A DNA stretch of 64,000 nucleotides, taken from Subtercola sp. PAMC28395 (GTDB taxonomy: Bacteria; Actinomycetota; Actinomycetes; Actinomycetales; Microbacteriaceae). Shown here piece by piece: positions 27,989 through 34,777 of this stretch (the first letter of the stretch is position 1; the number at the start of each line of letters is the position of its first letter). The stretch is taken from positions 496,001 through 560,000 of the forward strand of contig NZ_CP076547.1 in the NCBI RefSeq assembly GCF_018889995.1. Direction: 5' to 3'. Below the pieces are notes generated by a model. It was not told where the DNA came from and did not search any database. It saw only the letters and a program-made list of their open reading frames with translations. A program made the position numbers and the translations under genes.

Positions 27989-29259
27989 CGGAGCAGGCGG
28001 TCACCGACTCGAAGGTGAGTGGCAGGCTGATCGGCGGTGGCGCACTTCTTGCCATCGCGATGGTCGTCGCGAACGCGGGCAACTACATTCTGAACCTCTT
28101 TCTCGGGCGGGTTCTGACCCCCGCAGAGTTCTCCGACGCCAACCTGATCGTCACCTTTCTCTTCAGCCTGACCTCGATTGCCCTCTGCCTGCAGCTCGTT
28201 GCCGCCCGGTTCATCGCACGCGCCGACCAGCTGGGATTCAGCGGGGATTCCGATCTGCTTGCACGTCGTCTGCGCCTGGTGGCTCTGCTCGCCGGAGTCG
28301 TCACCGGCGCCGTGCTCGCGATCGCGGCGCCGTTCTGGTCCACGATCTTTCACACCGCCTCCGCGTTGCCGTTCGTCATTCTCGGGGTCGGCGTACCCTT
28401 CTGGCTCGTTCAGGCCGTGGGGCGAGGCGTGATGCAGGCGAGACTGATGTTCGCACCTCTCGCCCTCTCGTTCGTCGTCGAGATGGTGGTGCGACTCGGC
28501 CTCGGAATCGCCCTGGTCACCGCCGGCTTCGGCGTTGACGGCGCCACTGTTGCCCTCTCGGTCTCGTTCGTCGTCACGTGCATCGTCGTGCTGATCAGCA
28601 GTCGCTCGCACAGCGACACAATGGGCCCTGGTATCGACTACGCCGAAGTCCGGGCGTATGCGTGGTTGGTCTCCGTTCTGCTACTCGGGCAGATCATCGC
28701 CAACAACAGTGACATCTTCGTGGCGAAGGCCTTCTTCACGCCGACCGACGCCGGAATCTACGCGGCCGTGGCCCTCGTCGGGCGAGCGGTGTTCTTTCTC
28801 GCGTGGTCTGTTGCGACGGTCGTCTTCCCTGTCGTCGCCCGACGCCATGCTGCGGGTGTCGAATCGTCGGCCGTTCTCCGCGGCGGAATTCTCGCTGTTC
28901 TCGCCATCGGGGTCGCGTGCACTCTCGGAGCGTTCTGGATCGGCGGCCCGGCGCTGGGCATCATCCTCGGCCCGGCATACTCCCAGCTCTCGGTGCCGCT
29001 CGCGGCGTATGCCGCAATGACCACGCTCTTCGCCGTCGCAAATCTTGTGGCGAGCTACCGCCTGTCGCAGTCGCGGGTGACCGAATCGGCCCTGCTGCTT
29101 GGCGCATCCGTTCTGCAGCTCATTCTGATTCTCATCTGGCACTCGGACATGGCGACCCTGATCGCCATGCAGTTCATCGCGATGAGCCTGCTGGTGGTCG
29201 TATTGGGCGTTAGGGCAATCGCCCTGAGGCTGGGCAACCGACAGGAGGAGGTCGCATGA
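27985..29259 (+). CDS. Wzx-like polysaccharide flippase (MOP superfamily)
   Basis: 424 residues from the ATG at 27985, within the four-base overlap. About twelve evenly spaced hydrophobic helices cover the protein. L-I-G-G-G-A-L-L-A-I-A-M-V-V-A-N-A-G-N-Y and the conserved first-helix layout match polysaccharide biosynthesis flippases. The role would be to move a lipid-linked repeat unit across the membrane. No Wzy polymerase is recognisable unless the 1162-residue protein fills that role. It is GTG/ATG-coupled to a family 2 glycosyltransferase. Confidence 0.88.
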   Translation: MTEQAVTDSKVSGRLIGGGALLAIAMVVANAGNYILNLFLGRVLTPAEFSDANLIVTFLFSLTSIALCLQLVAARFIARADQLGFSGDSDLLARRLRLVALLAGVVTGAVLAIAAPFWSTIFHTASALPFVILGVGVPFWLVQAVGRGVMQARLMFAPLALSFVVEMVVRLGLGIALVTAGFGVDGATVALSVSFVVTCIVVLISSRSHSDTMGPGIDYAEVRAYAWLVSVLLLGQIIANNSDIFVAKAFFTPTDAGIYAAVALVGRAVFFLAWSVATVVFPVVARRHAAGVESSAVLRGGILAVLAIGVACTLGAFWIGGPALGIILGPAYSQLSVPLAAYAAMTTLFAVANLVASYRLSQSRVTESALLLGASVLQLILILIWHSDMATLIAMQFIAMSLLVVVLGVRAIALRLGNRQEEVA

Positions 29260-30107
29260 GCGGGGATTCGTCGGCATACCGGGCGTACCGTGCCTGGGTC
29301 ACCGAGCCACTGGCCGTGCCGCCGATCGTCTCGGTCGTGATTCCGACCTACAACGAGGAGATCCGGATCCTGCCGACCCTCGGTGCCATCGCGACGCACA
29401 TGAGCGCGCGGAATGAGCCGTGGGAACTCATCATCGCCGATGACGGTTCGACCGACTCCACCGTCGAACTGCTGAAGGACCTGCGGTTCCCGAACCTTCG
29501 GATCCTGGTCGCCGAGAAGAATGCCGGCAAGGGTGACGCCGTTCGCCGGGGCATGCTCGCCGCGCGCGGCGAGGTCGTGTTGTTCGCGGATGCGGACCAG
29601 TCGACGCCGATCGAGCAGTTCGACCGGCTCTACGGGAAGGTCGCCGAGGGCTTCGATGTCGTCGTCGGGTCACGCGCGGCCGAGGGTGCTGCGGTGAGCG
29701 GAAAGAGCCTGTCGCGCAGGATTCTCAGCCGCGGCCTGCGCGTCATCGTCTCCCGAGGATTCGGAGTAACCGTGACTGACACCCAGTGCGGCTTCAAGCT
29801 GTTCACAGCAGACGCAGCCCATCGCCTGTTCTCCCTGCAGGTCGTCGACAGCTTCTCATTTGACCTCGAGGTGCTGTATCTGGCCTCTAAACTGGGTTTC
29901 CGTGCCGCGGAAGTGCCCGTCGAGTGGATCGACGCGCCAGGATCCACGGTGGACGCCGCCAAGGTCAGCATGCAGTTCCTCAAAGATCTCGTGCGAATCC
30001 GTGTGCACGACATGCAGGGCAGGTATTCGGCCTCCCCCCACACGACCGTTGCACGAGACCAGCACTCACACGCCGCCGGGCTTGAAGAAGGACCAACACA
30101 GACATGA
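29256..30107 (+). CDS. Family 2 glycosyltransferase, dolichyl-phosphate glucose/mannose synthase-like
   Basis: 283 residues. S-V-V-I-P-T-Y-N-E-E near 25-34, I-A-D-D-G-S-T-D near 61, A-D-A-D near 109 (metal-binding DXD) and T-D-T-Q-C-G-F-K-L-F near 171 are the canonical motifs of the Alg5/DPM1 group. It probably makes a polyprenyl-phosphate-linked sugar used outside the membrane by a GT-C enzyme. That fits the 1162-residue membrane protein of the divergent unit. The C-terminal tail after residue 250 is polar. The stop overlaps the STAS gene by four bases. Confidence 0.92.
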   Translation: MSGDSSAYRAYRAWVTEPLAVPPIVSVVIPTYNEEIRILPTLGAIATHMSARNEPWELIIADDGSTDSTVELLKDLRFPNLRILVAEKNAGKGDAVRRGMLAARGEVVLFADADQSTPIEQFDRLYGKVAEGFDVVVGSRAAEGAAVSGKSLSRRILSRGLRVIVSRGFGVTVTDTQCGFKLFTADAAHRLFSLQVVDSFSFDLEVLYLASKLGFRAAEVPVEWIDAPGSTVDAAKVSMQFLKDLVRIRVHDMQGRYSASPHTTVARDQHSHAAGLEEGPTQT

Positions 30108-30427
30108 TCATCCGCACCGAATCCGGCCCCAACCAGAACCGCGTGTCACTCGTCGGTCGTTTTGACGCCCACGAGGCCGAAAGCTTCCGGCGCACTGTGG
30201 CACCCCTTCTCACGGCGGAGACCAGCACGCTCAGGCTGGATCTCTCGCAGGTGGCGTTCGTCGACTCGACGGCGCTCACCGAGCTCGTTCGACTCCAGAA
30301 GTCTGCCAAGGCACTCTCAGGCGAACTCATCCTCGTCGATCTGTCAGACCCGGTGCGCGTCATCCTCGAAATCACCGACCTGCGCCAGGTGTTCTCCGTT
30401 GAGCAGTCTGGCGCGAGCTCCTCGTGA
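30104..30427 (+). CDS. STAS-domain protein, anti-sigma factor antagonist-like (first copy)
   Basis: 107 residues, one STAS domain. The phospho-site loop reads V-D-S-T-A-L (Asp54, Ser55, Thr56) where SpoIIAA/RsbV proteins have D-S-S-G-L, so the phosphorylated residue would be a Thr rather than Ser and the following Gly is Ala. Dephosphorylated STAS proteins of this type bind RsbW-like kinases and free their partner. It lies between glycosyltransferase and phosphatase genes, with four-base overlaps at both ends. Confidence 0.88.
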   Translation: MIIRTESGPNQNRVSLVGRFDAHEAESFRRTVAPLLTAETSTLRLDLSQVAFVDSTALTELVRLQKSAKALSGELILVDLSDPVRVILEITDLRQVFSVEQSGASSS

Positions 30428-31824
30428 TCAATCCACGCCCGCAGCAGTCTCGCGAACGGGCCGCGCTTGCGGCCGTTCCGAAGACGGCGTACCACGCGAT
30501 CGACCAGCTCGAGGCTCAGGCATCGGCCGCCTACGACGGCCGGGCAGATGGTACAGGCGGGGCTGCGAGCGCGACGGCAGCCGCCGGACTCGCCCGAGAC
30601 GCGATCCACTCCCTGGAGTCGATGCAACTCGAACTGACCAGCGCCCTGATCGCCAGCCAGGACCGCATTCACGCCATGAAGGCACTCGCACAGATCAACG
30701 TGCAGGGCCTGGCATCGGAGCAGACGATCGGCCTGCTTCTCGGCAAGGCTCTCGGCCTGACAGAATCCGTCGTGATCCTTCTCCTCGAGGGAGAGGAGGT
30801 CATTGCTTCGAACGGGCAGCTCGCCCAGCTCGACGAATACACCGCAGTGACACTCGAGAGCATCCGCTTGGCGCCAGGGTCTTCGTTGCGAAGCGCGGCC
30901 TCCGGACGGGCGATGATCGCTGCGCTCGACCCCGATGGGCAGGCCGACCGCTACCTCGCCTTCTTCCGCGGAGAGGGCCGATCGTTCTCGACCACCGACA
31001 TCCCGGTCATCGAAGCCATCGTCTCTGCCCTCGGTGTGATGCTGGCGTTCAACGACCTGCACCACCGCGAACTCGAACGCGCCGCCGTCGAGCGCGAACA
31101 CCAATTGGCCTCTGCCCTGGCGCAATCGGTGATCATCGAGCGACCGCCGAAGTCACCGGTGATCGACTTCTTCGCCAAGTCAGTGCCAGCGTCACTCACA
31201 GGCGGTGACTTCTACGTCTTCGGCCAGACAGACGGCTCGATCTGGTTCGCGGTCGGCGACGTCGCGGGCAAGGGGCTGCCTGCAGCAATGATCATGACGC
31301 GTGCCGTTGCGGCTTGTCGAGTCGCCTTCCTCGCCCACCGCCACGCCTCCGTTGCCGAGGTCATGCGGCGAATAGAAGACGAACTCTTCGACTACCTCGA
31401 CGACGTCGGGGTCTTCGTCACGCTCGCTGTCGGTCTCTACGATGAGAACTCTCACGAGGTGTCGCTGGCGAACGCCGGTCACTCCCCCGTCGTACTCGTG
31501 CGTGACGGAGTCGCAACCTTCGTACCGGCCTCCGTGCCCCCGCTCGGCGTGGTTCGAAACCTCATACCAGTGGTGAGCAGCATGATCCTGAACGATACCG
31601 ACTGCCTCGTCGTCGGGTCAGACGGTCTCGCTGAGCAGTCGAATGCTTCCGGAGAGATGTTCGGTTACGAACGCTTTCGACAGCTCTGTCTCAGCGCTTC
31701 GCTCAAACCCTCACGGATGATGGGAGAAGAGTTGTTCGACACCATTCACTCATTCGCCGCCGGGCAGAGCGCCTCAGACGACTCGACCCTCGTCATCCTC
31801 AAATCGCTCGGAGAGCACTCATGA
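30424..31824 (+). CDS. GAF-SpoIIE PP2C-type serine/threonine phosphatase
   Basis: 466 residues. Residues 1-85 are helical; 90-215 look like a GAF-type sensory domain; residues 216-235 form a linker helix. The SpoIIE catalytic domain covers ~245-462: G-G-D-F-Y (260-264), V-G-D-V-A-G-K-G-L-P-A-A (277-288), A-N-A-G-H-S-P (349-355), G-S-D-G-L-A-E-Q (398-405) and D-D-S-T-L-V-I-L (452-459) supply the metal-binding Asp residues. It would dephosphorylate one or both STAS proteins, in response to a cytoplasmic signal sensed by GAF. GTGA start overlaps the STAS gene. Confidence 0.93.
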   Translation: MINPRPQQSRERAALAAVPKTAYHAIDQLEAQASAAYDGRADGTGGAASATAAAGLARDAIHSLESMQLELTSALIASQDRIHAMKALAQINVQGLASEQTIGLLLGKALGLTESVVILLLEGEEVIASNGQLAQLDEYTAVTLESIRLAPGSSLRSAASGRAMIAALDPDGQADRYLAFFRGEGRSFSTTDIPVIEAIVSALGVMLAFNDLHHRELERAAVEREHQLASALAQSVIIERPPKSPVIDFFAKSVPASLTGGDFYVFGQTDGSIWFAVGDVAGKGLPAAMIMTRAVAACRVAFLAHRHASVAEVMRRIEDELFDYLDDVGVFVTLAVGLYDENSHEVSLANAGHSPVVLVRDGVATFVPASVPPLGVVRNLIPVVSSMILNDTDCLVVGSDGLAEQSNASGEMFGYERFRQLCLSASLKPSRMMGEELFDTIHSFAAGQSASDDSTLVILKSLGEHS

Positions 31825-32243
31825 CTCCCATTGTGCAGTCCCATCTCCGCCTTGAGCCGAGCCCTCTGGCCCTCCGGGCGCTGAGTCCCTGGTTGAAGAC
31901 AGCGATCGACAGCCTGGATCCTGCACCCGCACCGGATCTGTTCTCCCGCGCGGAGTTGGCCGTGCACGAGGCGTGCATGAACGTGATCGACCATGCAGAG
32001 CTGCCGCCCAACAGCATGATCGAGCTGGAACTCACTCTCGGGCCCGACAGTCTGACCGTACAGGTACGAGACCCGGGCGAAGAGTTCGATCTGGCTGCGG
32101 TGCCTGCGCCTGACCCGATGGGCCTCGGCGAGCGCGGCTACGGGGTCAAGATCATCCGCTCGCTTGTCTCTGTTCTCGTCTACCGTCGAAACGGCGACAT
32201 GAACGAACTGGAGATGCGCATCGACACAGAGGGGCTATCGTGA
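31821..32243 (+). CDS. RsbW-like serine/threonine kinase (anti-sigma factor type)
   Basis: 140 residues of the HATPase_c_2 family. N box H-E-A-C-M-N-V-I-D-H-A (49-59) with Glu50 and Asn54; G1 box R-D-P-G-E-E-F-D (83-90); G2 box G-E-R-G-Y-G-V-K-I-I (103-112). In partner switching such kinases phosphorylate STAS antagonists and hold a sigma factor or another effector. Coupled by ATGA to the phosphatase and by GTGA to the second STAS gene. No sigma factor gene is in the window, so the sequestered partner is unknown. Confidence 0.92.
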   Translation: MTPIVQSHLRLEPSPLALRALSPWLKTAIDSLDPAPAPDLFSRAELAVHEACMNVIDHAELPPNSMIELELTLGPDSLTVQVRDPGEEFDLAAVPAPDPMGLGERGYGVKIIRSLVSVLVYRRNGDMNELEMRIDTEGLS

Positions 32244-32611
32244 CGGAATCCGACACCAGAGGCGTACCGAGCGACGGCCTGACACTGACGATCACATCGC
32301 TCGTCGGCGACACCGCTGAACTTGCCCTGAAGGGCAGATTCGACGTGGTCGAGTCGCTGGGCGTTCGCGAGCAGTTGGCCAGTGAGAAACTGGCTCCTGT
32401 GCGACACCTCACCATCGACCTCACTGAGGTCTCGTTCGTCGACAGCGCTGGTCTCGCCGTGCTCGCGCGAGCTCGACGCGACCTCATGCGCGAGGGAGGA
32501 TCGGTGACGCTGGTGCGGCCGATTGCCAACGACGCTATGCGCGTTTTCCGGCTCACCCAGTTCGACCAGATCTTCACAATGATCGACCGACCGCAGACGG
32601 ACGGTTCGTAA
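32240..32611 (+). CDS. STAS-domain protein, anti-sigma factor antagonist-like (second copy)
   Basis: 123 residues. The phospho-site loop is V-D-S-A-G-L (Asp68, Ser69, Ala70, Gly71). The usual phospho-Ser position (second residue after Asp) is Ala here, while the preceding Ser is kept. F-V-D-S-A-G-L-A-V-L matches RsbV-like proteins well. With the first STAS protein it forms a pair with different phospho-site chemistry around one kinase and one phosphatase. The stop and the next ATG share one base (TAATG). Confidence 0.9.
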   Translation: MTESDTRGVPSDGLTLTITSLVGDTAELALKGRFDVVESLGVREQLASEKLAPVRHLTIDLTEVSFVDSAGLAVLARARRDLMREGGSVTLVRPIANDAMRVFRLTQFDQIFTMIDRPQTDGS

Positions 32612-32985
32612 TGGGTTCGATTGCTCTGGTTGTTGAAGACGATGCGATCTCCCGGCTCGTGTTGTCGCACATGCTCCGTCAACGCGGCTTCGCTGTCGAC
32701 GAAGCGATCGATGTCGTCGACGCCTGCAGAAAGGTGGTGCGGACCGAATACGACCTCGTGATGTCGGACTACCACCTCCCATCGGGAACCGCTGTCGACG
32801 TACTGGAGACGGTCGAAGCACGGCCGGGCACGCAACCACCGTTTCTGCTGATCACGGGCAGCATCGAACATTCGGCCGTCTCTGCGGAACTGGCTGGTCG
32901 TCTGAGCGGGCTGATGACCAAACCCGTCAGCTCGGAAGCGCTGAACGACGCCCTCGACCGCTTGTTTCCGCAAGGCTCTGCCTGA
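32611..32985 (+). CDS. Stand-alone receiver-domain response regulator
   Basis: 124 residues, receiver domain only. Acidic pair E9-D10-D11, phospho-acceptor D53 in V-M-S-D-Y-H-L-P-S-G, T82 and K104 are all in place. There is no output domain, so it acts by protein contact or as a relay intermediate. The only orphan phospho-donor nearby is the Hpt domain of the divergent hybrid kinase, which lacks another partner. Coupled by TAATG upstream and TGATG downstream. Confidence 0.93.
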   Translation: MGSIALVVEDDAISRLVLSHMLRQRGFAVDEAIDVVDACRKVVRTEYDLVMSDYHLPSGTAVDVLETVEARPGTQPPFLLITGSIEHSAVSAELAGRLSGLMTKPVSSEALNDALDRLFPQGSA

Positions 32986-33962
32986 TGGGTCGCCCCACTC
33001 GACTGTCGCGAGTCGGGTACGCACTGGGCTGGGCCGTGGCCGGTGGGCTGGTCTTCGTGGCTGTCGTGCGCGTATGGCGGCCGGAATCTGTGCCCCTGCT
33101 CATCGGTCTCCAGGGCGTCGTCGAGTGGGCCCTGCTTCCTGCGTATCCCCTGGCCGTCATCGCGATCTGGCGTCGCAAACGCGCCCTCGCCGTCGTGGCG
33201 CTGGCACTCTGTGCCGTACAGCTGTGGTGGACAGCAGGCCTGATCGGGTGGAACGGCACGCAGGCGCTCCCCGACGGAGATCTGCGGGTCCGGCTCGTCA
33301 CGGCCAACCTGCTCAACGAGAACGCCCACATCCCCGAGCTCGGTGACAGTCTCGCGGCCGAGGGTGCCGACATCGTCGTCGTGCAGGAAGTCACGCCAGA
33401 TGTGCTGGCAGCCCTCGGCTCATCCCAGCTCTGGACGATCTACCCGTACCGCGCCACCGCGCCGCTGGACGGGTTTCTGGGGTCGGCGACATTCTCGAAG
33501 TTCCCCATAGCCAACAGTCACGAAATCGACGTGGCCGGCCACCCGATGCTGCAGACCGACCTCGAGACCCCGGCGGGCTCGCTGCGCCTCGTCAACGTGC
33601 ACACCGTGGCTCCCCTCTCCACCGAAGATGCACCGGCCTGGGCACGGCAATTCTCCTCACTTGCTACGGTGGCGGCAGAGAGCCCCTTTCCCATCGTGTT
33701 CGCTGGCGACTTCAATGCAACGCTCGATCACGCACCGCTCGAGTCGCTGGTATCGGGCGATCTGCGCGATGCCTTCCGGGTTGCCGGATCTGGCGTCGGC
33801 CTGACCTGGCCCCGCTGGGACCTGCCCATCCCTCCTCTGATGCGCCTCGACCATGTAATCGTGAGCCCGGGCATCACCGTCGTCTCCGTCAACGACGAAC
33901 TGAGCGTCGGGAGCGACCACCGCCACCTCGTCGTCGAGCTCGGCCTGCCGCACGCGAACTAG
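32985..33962 (+). CDS. Membrane-anchored endonuclease/exonuclease/phosphatase (EEP) family protein
   Basis: 325 residues. Three hydrophobic helices (about 12-30, 36-61, 67-90) precede an EEP domain. Catalytic motif residues are visible: N108 in V-T-A-N-L-L-N, E135 in V-V-Q-E-V, D242 and N244 in G-D-F-N-A-T, D289-H290 and D311-H312 in S-D-H-R-H. The domain is probably outside the membrane. EEP enzymes hydrolyse phosphodiesters of nucleic acids, phosphoinositides or sphingomyelin; the substrate here is unknown, and a glycolipid phosphodiester would suit the neighbours. It is last in the nine-gene unit. Confidence 0.88.
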   Translation: MGRPTRLSRVGYALGWAVAGGLVFVAVVRVWRPESVPLLIGLQGVVEWALLPAYPLAVIAIWRRKRALAVVALALCAVQLWWTAGLIGWNGTQALPDGDLRVRLVTANLLNENAHIPELGDSLAAEGADIVVVQEVTPDVLAALGSSQLWTIYPYRATAPLDGFLGSATFSKFPIANSHEIDVAGHPMLQTDLETPAGSLRLVNVHTVAPLSTEDAPAWARQFSSLATVAAESPFPIVFAGDFNATLDHAPLESLVSGDLRDAFRVAGSGVGLTWPRWDLPIPPLMRLDHVIVSPGITVVSVNDELSVGSDHRHLVVELGLPHAN

Positions 33963-34011
33963 CCGCTGAGAGTTTGAACGCTCGGCACCCAGCCCTTGCG
34001 CGACCTGAGCA

Positions 34012-34293
34012 TCACGGATTCACTCTCCTGCGAGCCCTGACGATTACGACTACTCGCCAAACGAGCAGTGCAACAGCGAGAACGCTTAAGACGACAATGC
34101 CTACCGCGAACGGCGCTGGGACGAAAGGGCGCAGTGGACCACATGAGTCAGGCCCGTACCCCGAATCGCTGGGGGAGGTGAAGCACACCCTCGTGCCGGA
34201 CGCGAGCACAGTCACATCGGCAAACATGATGAGCACGATACAGGCGATCAAAGGCCAGATCCGCTGTGATCGACGACCCGGCTCGGATTCCAT
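34012..34293 (-). CDS. Small two-helix membrane protein of unknown function
   Basis: 93 residues. A hydrophobic helix at about 13-32 and another at 63-88 flank a short outer loop with two Cys residues (R-V-C-F and D-S-C-G). I recognise no family. The reading is supported by TAGTCT at 34300-34305, six bases before the ATG at 34293. It ends in basic residues R-A-R-R-R. It lies between the glycan operon and tRNA-Met; the open frame on the opposite strand is not supported. Confidence 0.6.
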   Translation of the reverse strand: MESEPGRRSQRIWPLIACIVLIMFADVTVLASGTRVCFTSPSDSGYGPDSCGPLRPFVPAPFAVGIVVLSVLAVALLVWRVVVIVRARRRVNP

Positions 34294-34305
34294 TGGAGAA
34301 GACTA
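34294..34305 (-). promoter_or_regulatory. -10 element of a probable leaderless promoter (small membrane protein)
   Basis: TAGTCT (34300-34305), then TCTCCA, then ATG. No Shine-Dalgarno sequence precedes this ATG. The hexamer and spacing match the other leaderless genes. Confidence 0.55.
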
Positions 34306-34450
34306 TCGACGATGGACGGCGGAGCCGAGCACTCGCTGGTTCAAAACGCAAGTAGTGAGTGCGGGGGGGCGATGCGCGCCCTGAGCGGGGGTGAAACAGG
34401 GACGAACCCACTTAGTTCTTCCTCTCCTATTTCCCGCTGCAGGAGTAGGC

Positions 34451-34493
34451 GAAAAGAAAGAAGCCCCCGAGACGGCGAGATCTCGAGGGCTTC
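34451..34493 (-). terminator. Intrinsic terminator after tRNA-Met
   Basis: On the minus strand GAAGCCCTCGAGA (from 34493) pairs with TCTCGGGGGCTTC (ending 34460) with one G-T pair, an eight-base loop (34473-34480) and then TTTCTTTTC. It starts two bases after the tRNA 3' end. Confidence 0.85.
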
Positions 34494-34494
34494 G

Positions 34495-34568
34495 TAGCGG
34501 GAGCGGGACTTGAACCCGCGACCCCACGATTATGAGCCGTGTGCTCTAACCAACTGAGCTACCCCGCC
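34495..34568 (-). tRNA. tRNA-Met (CAT), elongator type
   Basis: 74 bases. The anticodon loop is CTCATAA with anticodon CAT. The acceptor GGCGGGG pairs with TCCCGCT and the T-loop is GGTTCAAGTCC. The first base pair is present (weak G-T), unlike initiator tRNA. It follows tRNA-Thr by 37 bases and is followed by a terminator, so the two are probably co-transcribed. Confidence 0.95.
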
Positions 34569-34605
34569 AAGGCCCCCAGTCTCTCACGAGACATACGGAG
34601 CCGGG

Positions 34606-34677
<72 letters not shown>

Positions 34678-34765
34678 GCGTCTGAGCAGCCGAACATCCG
34701 GCGGCTTTTGGCACCGTAAGAGAATAGCATCTGCGGGAGGCGCAAAAGCGCCGCGTGACTCGCAT

Positions 34766-34777
34766 TAGGGTTTTAGC
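34766..34777 (+). promoter_or_regulatory. -10 element of a probable leaderless promoter (GH13 gene)
   Basis: TAGGGT at 34766-34771 lies six bases before the ATG at 34778. There is no ribosome-binding site. Confidence 0.6.

Noticed and set aside
30104-32611. Standard sigma-B regulon (rsbV-rsbW-sigB) locus
   Set aside because: No sigma factor gene is present and the genes are embedded in a glycan operon.
33974-34384. 136-residue plus-strand open frame after the glycan operon
   Set aside because: Its composition is unlike a protein of this genome, it has no ribosome-binding site or -10, and the opposite strand encodes a convincing small membrane protein.
34739-34752. GGCGC-AAAA-GCGCC hairpin before the GH13 gene as a terminator
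   Set aside because: The stem is only five pairs and no U-tract follows on either strand.
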